DNA of 64,000 nt from an uncultured Lachnospiraceae bacterium (GTDB lineage Bacteria; Bacillota; Clostridia; Lachnospirales; Lachnospiraceae): assembly GCA_910586615.1 (NCBI GenBank), contig CAJUJP010000014.1, forward strand, positions 11,899 to 75,898, given 5' to 3'. A model generated the notes under the pieces. The model was given only the letters and a program-made list of their open reading frames with translations, searched no databases and was not told the DNA's origin. Shown piece by piece: positions 27,162 to 36,931 of the stretch (its first letter is position 1; each line of letters starts with the position of its first letter). Made by a program: the position numbers and the translations under genes.

Positions 27162-27204
27162 ATATCAAATCCCTTGAAATATAAAATTCCAAGGGATTTG
27201 ATAT
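27162..27204. repeat. Perfect 15-bp inverted repeat
   Basis: ATATCAAATCCCTTG (27162-27176) pairs with CAAGGGATTTGATAT (27190-27204) across a 13-base loop. It lies about 80 bases past the stop of the cytidylate-kinase-like gene. No T-run follows on the minus strand, so it may be a processing site or a protein-binding palindrome. Confidence 0.65.
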
Positions 27205-27286
27205 CACTTTTAAATAACACATGTATTCAATTATTTTCTGCTTTACGCCAGAACATGCAGGCATTCCCGAATATCCTGATGCCTTA

Positions 27287-27919
27287 TTACTCCGTTCCGG
27301 CCATCTTCATATTGACATATTCTTTGATCAGTTTCACACAATTATCCCAGCCTACTCTGGAACTGTTCAATGTTAAATCATAATTTACCGGATCTTTCCA
27401 GTTCTTTCCCCTTGTATAATATTTGTAATAATCCGAGCGGTACTTGTCTGTCTTGTGTATCAATTCCCTGGCCCGGCTCTCCGACACCTGCATTCTATCC
27501 ATAACAGTCGCTATGCAATCTTTCTCAGGCGCTTCCACATAAACACTGATCACATTCGGCTGATCCCGCAGGATATAATCGGCACACTTTCCGATCACTA
27601 CAAAGGACTCCGTCTTTGCCAGTTCCTTAATAATCTCAGATTGAATATTAAACAGGTTGATATCCGATGTGAACTCCTTATCACTGGGCTCCACCACATA
27701 AGTGTAGGGAATCTTCATCAGATGCTTCATGGCGTAACTGCCCCGCAGCTTCTCATCCACTTCCGCAAACAACTGCTTATTGATGCCGCTGTACTCCGAC
27801 GCCATATCGATCAGCTGATGTTCGTAACACGGAATCCCCATCTCCTTCGCCAGTTGGGCGCCGATGGCCTTACCGCCGCTTCCGAACCCTCTCGCAACCG
27901 CAATTACATAATTCTCCAT
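27287..27919 (-). CDS. Cytidylate-kinase-like family protein
   Basis: A 210-residue P-loop kinase relative of the AAK6/cytidylate kinase-like family. The N-terminal IAVARGFGSGGKAIGAQLAKEMG is a variant P-loop, as usual in this family, which is distinct from the housekeeping Cmk. Substrate unknown. The ATG at 27919 follows AGGAGGTATGGTAA. It sits alone between a transporter and the AT-rich gap. Confidence 0.85.
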   Translation of the reverse strand: MENYVIAVARGFGSGGKAIGAQLAKEMGIPCYEHQLIDMASEYSGINKQLFAEVDEKLRGSYAMKHLMKIPYTYVVEPSDKEFTSDINLFNIQSEIIKELAKTESFVVIGKCADYILRDQPNVISVYVEAPEKDCIATVMDRMQVSESRARELIHKTDKYRSDYYKYYTRGKNWKDPVNYDLTLNSSRVGWDNCVKLIKEYVNMKMAGTE

Positions 27920-28048
27920 TTACCATACCTCCTCGATGAACATCTGTGCCATAATTTCTGCACCCGGTCTGTTGTTCACTGCTTATCATCATTTTACCAC
28001 ACAGCAGATTTCTTTGCGACATTTTCCTGCTGCGGGTATAAAAATAAT

Positions 28049-28111
28049 GTAACAGTTCAGCCATGCCATTCATGTCGGGTGTCTGCCCTATAGAATTGAC
28101 TGAACTGTTAC
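28049..28111. repeat. 63-bp element with GTAACAGTTCAG inverted ends (copy 1)
   Basis: GTAACAGTTCAG (28049-28060) and CTGAACTGTTAC (28100-28111) form a perfect 12-bp inverted repeat. A small internal hairpin is also possible. It lies between the NSS transporter stop and the next gene. On the minus strand it is followed by ATTATTTTTAT, so it could also terminate the transporter transcript. Related ends flank 43456-43594. Confidence 0.65.
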
Positions 28112-28123
28112 AAAATAATGTCA

Positions 28124-29482
28124 TTACCCGATCCACCCCAAAACAATCAAAAACAGTAATAATACCGGCAGAATATAGGTCATATAGAACCGCAGTCCCT
28201 TCGGTATCTTCAGACCTTCCCCAATATTGGCCTCTTCCAGATACTTGTCAAACCCCCATCCGAACCGGGATACGCAGAACAGCAGATAACACAGCGATCC
28301 GATGGGCAGAATCACGTTACTGACCGCGAAGTCTTCCAGATCCAGAACCGTGCTCCCTTCTCCCAGCGGCTGAAATGCAGACCACAGATTATAACCCAGC
28401 ACGCAAGGCATGGACAGCACCAGCAGCGCAATCAGATTGACCGCACATGACTTTTTCCTGCTCCAATGGAAAAGGTCCATGCCGCAGGAAATGATATTCT
28501 CAAACACGGCAAGAATCGTGGAAAACGCCGCAAATGTCATAAACACGAAAAACAGTGTACCCCAGATCCTTCCGCCGGCCATTCCGTTAAATACATTGGG
28601 CAGCGTGATAAAGATCAGGCTGGGTCCCATATCCGGGCTGATCCCGAAGGCAAAGCAGCTTGGAAAGATAATCAGACCCGACACGATCGCCACAAAAGTA
28701 TCCAGAATGGCAATATTCACGGACTCTCCTAACAGTGTATGCTTCTTATCAATATAGCTGCCGAAAATGGCCATTGCGCCGATGCCCAGACTCAGGGTAA
28801 AAAATGCCTGGTTCATGGCAGCTGTGATCGTCTCCCAGATCCCAACCTCTGCCATCCTCTCAAAATCAGGAAGCAGATAAAATTTCAGTCCATCCATACC
28901 GCCGTCCAATGTCAGACTGTGGACAGCCAGAACAATGATAATGACAAGCAGCAGGCTCATCATTACTTTGGTGATCCGCTCCACACCTTTCTGCAGACCA
29001 AAGGAACAGATCAGGATGCCAGCCACCACAACGATCGCCATCACCGTGGTAAGCACGCCGGGGCTTTCCAGCATCTCCTGAAACATTCCCGCCACCTGCT
29101 CCGAATCTTTTCCCGTAAATCTGCCCGTCAGCATCTGGTAGAAATAGTACAGCATCCAGCCCGCCACTGTAGTGTAGAACATCATCAGCAAATAGTTTCC
29201 GGCCATGCCCAGATATCCGTGCAGATGCCATTTCTGTCCCTTGTTCTCCAATTCAGTAAAGCTCTTGATAATGCTTTTTCGGCTGGCACGCCCTACCGCA
29301 AACTCCATGGTCATGACAGGGATTCCCATGGCCACCAGAAACAGCAGGTAAAAAAGCACAAACACGCCTCCGCCGTACAATCCCGCAATATAGGGAAATC
29401 TCCATACGTTTCCGATTCCGATCGCGCATCCCGCAGACAGCAGGATAAAGCCCATCCGCGAACCCAGTTTTTCTCTTTCCAC
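28124..29482 (-). CDS. Sodium-dependent NSS-family transporter
   Basis: A 452-residue neurotransmitter:sodium symporter homologue (LeuT fold), expected to import an amino acid or amine with Na+. The N-terminus LGSRMGFILLSAGCAIGIGNVWRFPYI carries the unwound helix-1 Na+/substrate region. About eleven to twelve hydrophobic segments follow, which is typical for bacterial members. The start is GTG at 29482 with GGAGGATGGAAAA upstream. It is downstream of the rpiR gene on the same strand, but 236 bases with a strong hairpin separate them, so it is probably not part of the sialic acid operon. Confidence 0.92.
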   Translation of the reverse strand: MEREKLGSRMGFILLSAGCAIGIGNVWRFPYIAGLYGGGVFVLFYLLFLVAMGIPVMTMEFAVGRASRKSIIKSFTELENKGQKWHLHGYLGMAGNYLLMMFYTTVAGWMLYYFYQMLTGRFTGKDSEQVAGMFQEMLESPGVLTTVMAIVVVAGILICSFGLQKGVERITKVMMSLLLVIIIVLAVHSLTLDGGMDGLKFYLLPDFERMAEVGIWETITAAMNQAFFTLSLGIGAMAIFGSYIDKKHTLLGESVNIAILDTFVAIVSGLIIFPSCFAFGISPDMGPSLIFITLPNVFNGMAGGRIWGTLFFVFMTFAAFSTILAVFENIISCGMDLFHWSRKKSCAVNLIALLVLSMPCVLGYNLWSAFQPLGEGSTVLDLEDFAVSNVILPIGSLCYLLFCVSRFGWGFDKYLEEANIGEGLKIPKGLRFYMTYILPVLLLFLIVLGWIG

Positions 29483-29592
29483 TTTTCCATCCTCCTAAGT
29501 TATTTCATAAGCTGATCTGTCACCGGCTATCAGTATACCACACCATGGACAATTCCTGCAAATAAACCAGAACAATTGATAGGCCGGAGTAG

Positions 29593-29715
29593 TCCACAAT
29601 AAACCGGAGCAAATAAGCCAGAGCAATCCACAATAAACCGGAGCCGCTAACAGGCCGGAACAATCCGCACAATGCAGGAGCCGGTTCAAGCGGGCTGCCC
29701 CGCCAAAACCGGCTC
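29593..29715. repeat. Degenerate repeats and a GC-rich hairpin after rpiR
   Basis: An identical 18-bp direct repeat (TCCACAATAAACCGGAGC) starts at 29593 and 29627, within a run of related CCGGAGC/CCAGAGC units. Next to the rpiR stop, GAGCCGGTT (29678-29686) pairs with AACCGGCTC (29707-29715), with a second stem inside. The hairpin may mark the end of the sialic acid operon, though it lacks a T-run. Confidence 0.6.
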
Positions 29716-29718
29716 ACA

Positions 29719-30618
29719 TCATATCTTCATAATATTCTTCGGATAAGTCCTTGCACTTTTTATTCCCTGTGCACCCGCTCCGGGCATCTCTTCCGGATCC
29801 TCGATGCTTGTCTGAAGGGCACGCAGCGTATCGCCGTGCAGTGCGGTCTTTTGTTTCCTGTCCTGATCCACATATTCATTGTAGATGACATCAATCATCA
29901 AAAGCAGCGGAAACTGAGGTGAGACCGTATTTCCTGTTTCCAGATGTTTTGAATAGGCGGTCAGCACCACCTCGTCGCAAAAGGATCTGTAGTAATCTCT
30001 GTCCCGGGTTGTGATAAACACCGTCTTCGCGCCCCTCTTGTGAGCCTCCTGCAGAAGATACAGCACCGGCTCGGTCTGCCCGCTGATACTGAACCCGAAG
30101 ATCAGACTGTCCCCGCCCAGAAAAACAGCCTGCATTTTCATAAGATCAGCGTCCTGCAGAGAATCGATATCCACACCGATACGCATGAATCGGCTTTCCA
30201 TCTCACTCACTGCCAGCCCGGAACTGCCGATTCCACAGGCTATGACCCGTTTATGGCTGTTCATATATTGTATAATGCGTGCGATCTGCGCCTCATCCAT
30301 CAGGCAGCACGTCCTGTTCAAAAGGTCCTGGTAAGTATCCATAACCGTTCTGGTGCAGAGAGCCGCCTCTTCTCTGTTTTCCCGAAGGGATTCCTTGTAA
30401 CGGTACAAAAATTCCCGATATCCGTCAAAACCGCACTTCTTCGCAAACCGTGATATGGAAGCCTCGGACACAAAGATTCTGGTTGACAGTTCCTTGATGG
30501 TAAAGTCACCGTCCTGCGTGTTTGTAATAAAAAAATCGGCGATCTGCTTTTCAGCCTGTGTCATACTGTCATATCTGGCCTCTATGGCCGGAACAATGGA
30601 CTTGTTATTATCTGACAT
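29719..30618 (-). CDS. MurR/RpiR-family regulator, probable NanR-type
   Basis: A 299-residue regulator with an N-terminal HTH_6 domain (FTIKELSTRIFVSEASISRFAKKCGF, about residues 34-60). A C-terminal SIS sugar-phosphate-binding domain follows (about 115-255, with CGIGSSGLAVSEME and FGFSISGQTEPVL). RpiR proteins in sialic acid clusters sense N-acetylmannosamine-6-phosphate or related sugars. It is the last gene of the nan operon, 18 bases after nanK, so the regulator is probably autoregulated. The ATG at 30618 follows AGGAGATCAA. Confidence 0.9.
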   Translation of the reverse strand: MSDNNKSIVPAIEARYDSMTQAEKQIADFFITNTQDGDFTIKELSTRIFVSEASISRFAKKCGFDGYREFLYRYKESLRENREEAALCTRTVMDTYQDLLNRTCCLMDEAQIARIIQYMNSHKRVIACGIGSSGLAVSEMESRFMRIGVDIDSLQDADLMKMQAVFLGGDSLIFGFSISGQTEPVLYLLQEAHKRGAKTVFITTRDRDYYRSFCDEVVLTAYSKHLETGNTVSPQFPLLLMIDVIYNEYVDQDRKQKTALHGDTLRALQTSIEDPEEMPGAGAQGIKSARTYPKNIMKI

Positions 30619-30636
30619 TTGATCTCCTCTTCTGAA

Positions 30637-31527
30637 TTAAGTGCGCCGCTGTCTGCCCAAAAAGTGATAAAAAGCGCCCAGCATACCTGCCTCGTTATGG
30701 TGCAGCGCCGCCCGCAGACTGGTTTGGTCTGCCACGGCAGGAACCAGATACCGGTCCATAGCCGCCCGGATCCGCGGAAGCAGATAGGATTCCTGCCGCA
30801 TAATGCCCCCGCCCAGCACCACCACACGGGGATTCAGCAGATAACAGATATCCGCAATACCAAGCCCCAGCGCATCCGTCATCTCATCTACAGCCCGGAT
30901 ACAGATTCGATCCTGTTTTTCAATCGCTGCAAAAATTTTCCTGCCGTCCCATACATCTGTGGATTCCTGCTTTTGCGCCGCCACCCGCCTCACCAGGGCT
31001 GTCACCGAAGCTGTCTCCTCAAAGTTCCTGCCGCCCGGCATATGCAGATAACCTGCAGATCCTGCCGTATACCCGGCACCGTGCATAACCTGTCCTTCTA
31101 TGAGAAGACATCCCCCTATGCCCGTTCCAACAGTCAGGCAGACCGCCGAAGAGCTGCCCGCCGCCGCGCCGGAGGCATATTCCGCAATTCCTGCGCAGCA
31201 GACGTCATTTTCCACCTCACATGGAAGATGAAAGACCGATTCCAGCCGTTTTTTGATCTCCATTCCTGTATATCCCGGAATATTGGCATTGGCATAGATG
31301 ATTCTTCCCCGCACCGGATCTACCATTCCCGCAGTAGAAACTGCGATTCCGGCCGTATCCGCACAAAGCAGATCCTGAATGATCCCCTCCACCTTTTCCA
31401 TCAGGCACAAGGCACCTTTTGCCGCTTCCGCAGGAGTCCTGGCGCTCTTTATAAAGACACCCGCCTCCGAAAGCAGTCCGTATTTGATCTCGGTTCCGCC
31501 TATATCAATACATATATATTTCTTCAT
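30637..31527 (-). CDS. nanK: ROK-family kinase, probable N-acetylmannosamine kinase
   Basis: A 296-residue ROK kinase. The N-terminal phosphate motif is IDIGGTEIKYGLL, and the catalytic region is VENDVCCAGIAEY, followed by the ATP motif LTVGTGIGGCLL. The ROK zinc-binding cysteine set seen in many members is not evident; the region around HMPGGRNFEE lacks the usual CXCGXXGC. That fits some bacterial NanK and glucokinase-like ROK proteins. The substrate call rests on its position between nanA and the RpiR gene. Its start overlaps the nanA stop (ATGA), so the two are translationally coupled. Confidence 0.85.
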   Translation of the reverse strand: MKKYICIDIGGTEIKYGLLSEAGVFIKSARTPAEAAKGALCLMEKVEGIIQDLLCADTAGIAVSTAGMVDPVRGRIIYANANIPGYTGMEIKKRLESVFHLPCEVENDVCCAGIAEYASGAAAGSSSAVCLTVGTGIGGCLLIEGQVMHGAGYTAGSAGYLHMPGGRNFEETASVTALVRRVAAQKQESTDVWDGRKIFAAIEKQDRICIRAVDEMTDALGLGIADICYLLNPRVVVLGGGIMRQESYLLPRIRAAMDRYLVPAVADQTSLRAALHHNEAGMLGAFYHFLGRQRRT

Positions 31528-32435
31528 AATCCTGCTGTCGCCTCGCGGATCATTTCCGCCGCCTCACGGACGATAACTCCATCTTCCGGGATCAGTTCAG
31601 GAAGGGGGCTTCTTACCCCGCCGATGTCCAGATTTTCATTGATCCTCAGAATTTCCTTGATGACAGCATAGAGATTACCGTGTGCCTCACACATCTTATA
31701 TATTACACGATTAATTGCATCTTGAACATCCCTTGCCTGTGCAATTTCTCCTTTTTCCAGAAGTTCGTTCATCCTGAGGAAAAGTTCCGGCATCACACCG
31801 TAGGTTCCCCCGATTCCGCCGGCGGCTCCCATTGCACGCCCGCTGATGAACTGTTCGTCCGGCCCGTTAAAGATCACATGCCCCTCTCCTGCCTCAGCCC
31901 GGAACATCTGAATATCCTGCGCCGCCATGGAAGAATTCTTCACCCCCACCACCATGGGGTTTTGGAGCATCACCCTGAACAGCGGCATGGTTAACGCCGT
32001 TCCTGCAAGCTGGGGAATGTTGTAGATCATAAAAGGCGTGGCCGGTGCCGCCGCGGAAATATCATTCCAATACCGTGCAATGGCATGTTCCGGCAGATGG
32101 AAATAAATGGGAGGAATCGCCGCGATGGCATCCACGCCAAGATCCTGTGCATGAGCCGCAAGCTCCTGCGAATCCCTTGTATTATTACAGGCCACATGAG
32201 CGATCACCACAAGCCTGCCTTTTACCGCCTTCATTACATTTTCCAGCGTCTTCTTCCGCTCTTCCACGCTCTGGTAAATGCACTCACCGGAGGATCCGCC
32301 CACATACAGCCCCTGCACACCCTTTTTTAATAAATATCCGGCCAGTCTTCCGGTCCGGTCGGCACTGACTTCCCCGTCCTCGTCATAACATGCATAGAAT
32401 GCCGGGAAAATCCCGCTGAATTTTGATACGTCCAT
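31524..32435 (-). CDS. nanA: N-acetylneuraminate lyase
   Basis: A 303-residue DHDPS/NAL-family class I aldolase. It is expected to split N-acetylneuraminate into N-acetylmannosamine and pyruvate. The GSSGE motif, YNIPQLAG (catalytic Tyr), Schiff-base Lys in VVGVKNSS, and FNGPDEQF plus GGIGGTYGVMPE match NanA better than DapA. ATG 32435 is chosen (GGAGG six bases upstream); an ATG two codons earlier is less well spaced. Operon context with nanE and nanK supports the call. Confidence 0.88.
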   Translation of the reverse strand: MDVSKFSGIFPAFYACYDEDGEVSADRTGRLAGYLLKKGVQGLYVGGSSGECIYQSVEERKKTLENVMKAVKGRLVVIAHVACNNTRDSQELAAHAQDLGVDAIAAIPPIYFHLPEHAIARYWNDISAAAPATPFMIYNIPQLAGTALTMPLFRVMLQNPMVVGVKNSSMAAQDIQMFRAEAGEGHVIFNGPDEQFISGRAMGAAGGIGGTYGVMPELFLRMNELLEKGEIAQARDVQDAINRVIYKMCEAHGNLYAVIKEILRINENLDIGGVRSPLPELIPEDGVIVREAAEMIREATAGL

Positions 32436-32530
32436 ACACAACCTCCTTTAACCATATAGCACCCTGTTTTCTTCCGGTTCGCATCCGCCCGTCCGACAGA
32501 CGGAAATCTATTGACAGACCGTTTCCGCAA

Positions 32531-33505
32531 TCATCCCAGAAACTCTTTGTTCCTCACGTTTTCACTGAGTATTCCCTTCACAAACAGTTCCACGTTTTCT
32601 CCCATAATCTCCTGTGAACGCCTGCCGCTCTCGAAGGATTCCGCGCCCATATGGGAAGAAATGAATACATTGTCCATCAAAAGCAGCGGATTATCACTGC
32701 GGGGCGGCTCCTCTGCCAGTACATCCAGGCCTGCTGCCCCGATCCTGCCGCTATAAAGAGCCTCCACCAGATCCTTCTCATTGACCACATCCCCCCGGCA
32801 GGTATTGATCAGGCAGGCGCCCTTTTTCATTCTGGAAAAAAGTCTGCCGTCCACGCTTCCTCTGGTCTCTTCCGTACTCGGAATATGAAGGCTTACGATA
32901 TCACACTGCTCGAACAGTTCCTCCGCGGAAGCCGCCAGAACCACGCCCTCTTCTTCGGGAATGCTCTGTACAAAAGGATCATAGGCCAGGATATTCACCC
33001 GGAAACCGCCAAGCATTCTGGCCAGATTTCTGGCGATTCGCCCGTATCCAAGGAGTCCCACGGTCTTCCCGTCCAGTTCCCGGCCGGTGATGGTACAGTT
33101 CCATCCGCCATTTTTAACTCCCGTGACACAGGGTACAAACCTTCTGCCTGCATTCAGAATATGAAGCAGCGCAACCTCCGCCACCGCAGCGGCGTTGGCA
33201 CCGGGCACGTTTGCCACCGCAATGCCGTGCCGGCCGGCCGCTTCCAGGTCAATGGTATCCAGTCCGGTGCCGTATTTCTGGATAAATTTCACTTTACCCG
33301 CCACCGCAGCCAGCTTTTCCTCGTCCCACTTTTCCATTGCCGCGATGACCACATCCGCACTTTTCGCCTTTGCCAGAACCGCCGCCGTGTCATCCACAGA
33401 CACGGCTTTGGCCTCCACCTCAAACCCCGATTCCCGGAATCTTTTGATCAGATAATCTAAATCCACCTTTTCAGGGTCAAAATTCATCCATACTTTCGTA
33501 CTCAT
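32531..33505 (-). CDS. NAD-dependent 2-hydroxyacid dehydrogenase within the nan operon
   Basis: A 324-residue D-isomer-specific 2-hydroxyacid dehydrogenase (phosphoglycerate dehydrogenase-like). The Rossmann motif GLLGYGRIARNLARMLGGF is present. The catalytic Arg lies in INTCRGDVV, and the later Glu and His regions are in GLDVLAEEPP and ISSHMGAES. It starts 3 bases after the solute-binding protein stop and is followed by nanA, so it is in the operon. Known nan operons do not usually carry this family. It may reduce a keto-acid product, or process a modified sialic acid. Confidence 0.88.
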   Translation of the reverse strand: MSTKVWMNFDPEKVDLDYLIKRFRESGFEVEAKAVSVDDTAAVLAKAKSADVVIAAMEKWDEEKLAAVAGKVKFIQKYGTGLDTIDLEAAGRHGIAVANVPGANAAAVAEVALLHILNAGRRFVPCVTGVKNGGWNCTITGRELDGKTVGLLGYGRIARNLARMLGGFRVNILAYDPFVQSIPEEEGVVLAASAEELFEQCDIVSLHIPSTEETRGSVDGRLFSRMKKGACLINTCRGDVVNEKDLVEALYSGRIGAAGLDVLAEEPPRSDNPLLLMDNVFISSHMGAESFESGRRSQEIMGENVELFVKGILSENVRNKEFLG

Positions 33506-33508
33506 CTC

Positions 33509-34915
33509 TTATTCTCCTACCATATCCTTAAAATCATCCAGATCACTTGCAATCTTCGCCACTGCATCCTCCACGGAAGCCGCTCCGGTTGCCACCTGGT
33601 TGAACATCTTGCCCACCGGGAAGGTAAAATAGTGCTTTGCCGCAACGGAACGCCCGCTGATGGTTGCCACAGGATACCCGTAGTAGCCGGTCGCGCTCTG
33701 CACATATTTCAATACCTGTGCATTTACTTCATCTTCCGTCCACAGGGGACTGTTCTCCGCATCCTGGAATACGGGTGCGTAAATAGGTGCAATCTTCGCA
33801 ATATATTCGTCATACCATTCTTTTTCAGCCACATATTTGATCACATCCGAGGCCAGATCCACATCCTTGCAGGTATTCATGATACTGAATCCCACGGGAT
33901 AACTCATGTACACATTGTTGTCGGCACCTGCCGGCGGTGCAAGAACTGCCGTATTTTCCAGAAGTTCCGCATACTGCTCATCATTTTTCATGGCATTGTA
34001 CAGCGTAGGTGTGTTGAACACGATACCGGTACGTCCCGCCAGGTAAGAACTGTTGTTACCGCCTGCGTCCCAGGTAATGGCATCGGGTGGAATCACTTGC
34101 GAATGATAAAGTTCTGCCCAGTTTGTCACACAGTTTTTGATCACGTCATTGTCCACCGTGATATTCCCCTCTGCATCCAGCAGATAACCGCCTTCGTTCC
34201 AGAAGTACTGACGCAGCGTGTTCTCGTCATCATCATCATTTTCCCCGCATCCCATGCCAAGTCCATAGAAATCATTGTCCGGATCGCTGATCGCCCTGGC
34301 CGTCTCAAAGACCTCGTCCCAGGTAGCCGGCATCCCGGTTATTCCTGCCTCCGCCAGCTTGTCCTTTCTGACAAACATCATACAGGACGAACTGTCATAA
34401 GGCACATAATAGTGGATGCCGCCGATCTGCGTTCCTTCCAGCGCGGAAGTGATATACGGACGCTCCCCGTTGATTTCCTCCACCAGCCCGGAAACATCCA
34501 GACAGGGAATGTTGGGATAATAATTCAATACTTTGGTCGTGCTGGATGAAATGATATCCGGCACATTCTGTCCCGCCTCGATGGTAGCGTTAAGCTTGGT
34601 CATGAAATCTGTGGCACCGATCAGTTCCACATTGACCGTCACACCCTGTTCCTCACCGAACTGCCGCAGCCTTGCCTCCATCGCCGCATTCGCATCGTCA
34701 CTGAAAATCTTCTCGATCCAGACCGTGATCGTCTTGCCGGCGTGGTCTGCGGCACCGGCATTTTCCGCTGCATCTGCCGCACTGTTTTCATCCTTTGCCG
34801 GATTCTCCTGTCCGGGTGTCTGAGCCTCCTTTGCAGGATCTTTTCCGTTTCCGCAGCCCACTGCAGATACAGTCACCGCTGCTGCCATCATAAGCGCCCA
34901 TAATTTCTTTTTCAT
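33509..34915 (-). CDS. ABC transporter solute-binding lipoprotein, probable sialic acid specificity
   Basis: A 468-residue carbohydrate-binding protein of the SBP_bac_1 cluster. The signal peptide ends in a lipobox with Cys21 (VSAVGC), so it should be anchored to the outer face of the membrane. A Glu/Asp/Ala-rich linker follows, and then the bilobed binding domain (from TITVWIEKIFSDDANAAME). It is placed after the two permeases. Substrate specificity for a sialic acid or a 2,7-anhydro form is inferred from the operon only. The operon has no ATPase gene, so a shared MsmX-type ATPase is expected. Confidence 0.88.
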   Translation of the reverse strand: MKKKLWALMMAAAVTVSAVGCGNGKDPAKEAQTPGQENPAKDENSAADAAENAGAADHAGKTITVWIEKIFSDDANAAMEARLRQFGEEQGVTVNVELIGATDFMTKLNATIEAGQNVPDIISSSTTKVLNYYPNIPCLDVSGLVEEINGERPYITSALEGTQIGGIHYYVPYDSSSCMMFVRKDKLAEAGITGMPATWDEVFETARAISDPDNDFYGLGMGCGENDDDDENTLRQYFWNEGGYLLDAEGNITVDNDVIKNCVTNWAELYHSQVIPPDAITWDAGGNNSSYLAGRTGIVFNTPTLYNAMKNDEQYAELLENTAVLAPPAGADNNVYMSYPVGFSIMNTCKDVDLASDVIKYVAEKEWYDEYIAKIAPIYAPVFQDAENSPLWTEDEVNAQVLKYVQSATGYYGYPVATISGRSVAAKHYFTFPVGKMFNQVATGAASVEDAVAKIASDLDDFKDMVGE

Positions 34916-35053
34916 AAATATCGTCCTCCTTTTTATTATTATTCTGTTCTTTATTCCGTTTATTCTATCACACCCATATCTGTGATAGATATGTCCTTTC
35001 TGTCTGCTGCTTTCATGCGGGCAAATACATGTACCGGCTTCCCGTCCGTACCG

Positions 35054-35914
35054 TCAGCCTTTCACGCCGCCTGCCGTTCTGCCGCCCACCAGCGTACTTG
35101 ATGCCAGCATGTAAATAATGATAATCGGGATTCCTGCCAGCACTGCTGCCGCCATAAGCTGATTCCATGCCGGCATATCCCCGAAGATCAGTCCGGAAAT
35201 GACCACCGGGAAGGTCTGTGCGTCCACAGAAGTCAGATTGACCAGTGCATATAAATACTCTCCCCAGCACATGGCGAAGGTGAAAATCGCAGTGGAAGCG
35301 ATTCCCGGAACCGCCAGCGGAAAAACGATCCGGTACATGGTCTGCAGTCTGGTACAGCCGTCCACCTCCGCCGCCTCCTCCAATTCCCTCGAAATGTCCG
35401 CAATGTGTGGAATCAGGATCCAGGATATATACGGCAGCGTAAAAGTGGGGTAGATCACTGCCAGTCCCCAGATACTGTTTGTCAGATGCAGCTTTGCCAG
35501 CAGCATATACAGCGGAATATACAGCACCGAGGTGGGCAGCAGATACATAAACAGTATGGCTTTGGAAAATACTTTTCTCCCCTTGAATTTCACCCGCGCC
35601 AGCGTGTAAGCCACCGGATAGGCGACCATAATGGAAAACAGGGAAACCGCCGCCGCCACGACCAGACTGTTTTTCATACTGTTTAAAAAGTTTGTCTCTC
35701 CCAGCAGATACTTGTAGGCATCCAGCGTAAACGTATGGGGGTACAGAGTGGGTGTCTTCGCATAAATCTCGTACTCTGTCTTAAACGAGGTGTTAATCAT
35801 CCAATAGATCGGAAATAACGCCACAATCAGACTGATCACAATATAGATTCTTCCCGCTGCCGCCGGTATCCTGATCCTCTTTCTTCTTATTTTAATTGTA
35901 TTGTTCTGTTTCAT
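35054..35914 (-). CDS. Carbohydrate ABC transporter permease (MalG type)
   Basis: A 286-residue inner membrane permease with six hydrophobic segments. The cytoplasmic EAA loop is ELEEAAEVDGCTRLQTMYRIVFPLA, which contacts the ATPase. ATG 35914 is used because the frame up to 35980 is unlike a permease N-terminus and GGAGGG lies 12 bases upstream. It pairs with the permease at 35994-36872 in the sialic acid transporter. Confidence 0.9.
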   Translation of the reverse strand: MKQNNTIKIRRKRIRIPAAAGRIYIVISLIVALFPIYWMINTSFKTEYEIYAKTPTLYPHTFTLDAYKYLLGETNFLNSMKNSLVVAAAVSLFSIMVAYPVAYTLARVKFKGRKVFSKAILFMYLLPTSVLYIPLYMLLAKLHLTNSIWGLAVIYPTFTLPYISWILIPHIADISRELEEAAEVDGCTRLQTMYRIVFPLAVPGIASTAIFTFAMCWGEYLYALVNLTSVDAQTFPVVISGLIFGDMPAWNQLMAAAVLAGIPIIIIYMLASSTLVGGRTAGGVKG

Positions 35915-35993
35915 TTTCAGCTCAGCCCTCCATGATGCTGCTTCGCAAATGATTCTGCTCTGCAGCATCTCAATATCCAAAGACAGGTTTCCT

Positions 35994-36872
35994 CTATTTT
36001 TCCTCCGGAAGCATTCTTCTCGTCAGCAGCCCGATCAGTATCATCAGTACCGGCATGGCCAGAACCGCCACCGCAATACCCCTTCCCAGCATCATGCTCC
36101 GCATGGCCGTCTTGTAGCTGTAAACATTCATGACTTCTGTGGAGCCGTTGGGACCTCCGCCGGTGAGCAGATACACCGTCTCAAACTCATTGATGGTCCA
36201 GATGGTACTCATCAGCGCCGAAAGAATTGTTACATCCTTTACCTCCGGGAAGGTGATATACCGGAATTTCTGAAAGAGATTCGCCCCGTCAATATCCGCC
36301 GCTTCGTAGTAATCTTTGGAAATGGTCTGCAGTTTTGCCAGTATGGATACACCGAAGAAAGGTGTGCCCCTCCACACATTTGCCACCACCACGGTAAACA
36401 GCGCCAGTCCCGCCGACCCGAACCACACCAGATCCCTGTCGATCAGATGCATGGACTTTAAAAGATAATTTGCGATTCCGCCACTGGAATTGAAAATCCA
36501 CCGCCAGTTATAAACCACTACGATATTGGGCAGCGTCCACGGGATCATCAATAAAGCCCGCACCATATTTCTGCCTTTAAACTCCTGATTCAGCGACAGC
36601 GCCATAAACATGCCAAACACGGTCTTAAGAGCGATGGACAAAACCGTAAACCTCACCGTATTGATGATGGAGCGTCTGTATTCCGGGTCACCGATCAGCT
36701 TTTCATAGTTTTTCAAGCCGGTAAAATGCGCCTCTCCGCCTATGGTCTTGTTGGTAAAGCTCACACAGATCCCCCAGAGCAGCGGAAACACCAGCACCGC
36801 TCCCAGAAAAATGATCAGCGGAAGGTTTACCTTATATGCAAATTTCGTATTTCTGACTTCTCTGCTTTTCAT
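35994..36872 (-). CDS. Carbohydrate ABC transporter permease (MalF type)
   Basis: A 292-residue permease with six hydrophobic segments and an EAA loop (YYEAADIDGANLFQKFRYITFPEV). ATG 36872 has GGAGGATCACG in front, while the frame's earlier ATG at 36908 does not. It directly follows nanE and precedes its MalG-type partner. Confidence 0.9.
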   Translation of the reverse strand: MKSREVRNTKFAYKVNLPLIIFLGAVLVFPLLWGICVSFTNKTIGGEAHFTGLKNYEKLIGDPEYRRSIINTVRFTVLSIALKTVFGMFMALSLNQEFKGRNMVRALLMIPWTLPNIVVVYNWRWIFNSSGGIANYLLKSMHLIDRDLVWFGSAGLALFTVVVANVWRGTPFFGVSILAKLQTISKDYYEAADIDGANLFQKFRYITFPEVKDVTILSALMSTIWTINEFETVYLLTGGGPNGSTEVMNVYSYKTAMRSMMLGRGIAVAVLAMPVLMILIGLLTRRMLPEEK

Positions 36873-36931
36873 CGTGATCCTCCATTCCTTCCAGGCCCGC
36901 GCCTGCACGCGGATTGTGAAAATTTCAAACC

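Larger units (their letters stand above)
26223..27286. other. AT-rich gap of about 1 kb, no gene seen
   Basis: Between the NYN gene and the cytidylate-kinase-like gene I find no convincing frame with a ribosome site. The gap holds a hairpin (CAGACTTG 26305-26312 with CAAGTCTG 26329-26336), the six-copy tandem repeat at 26481-26600, a duplicated ATGATCTATGAT near 27097-27119 and a 15-bp hairpin at 27162-27204. Confidence 0.6.
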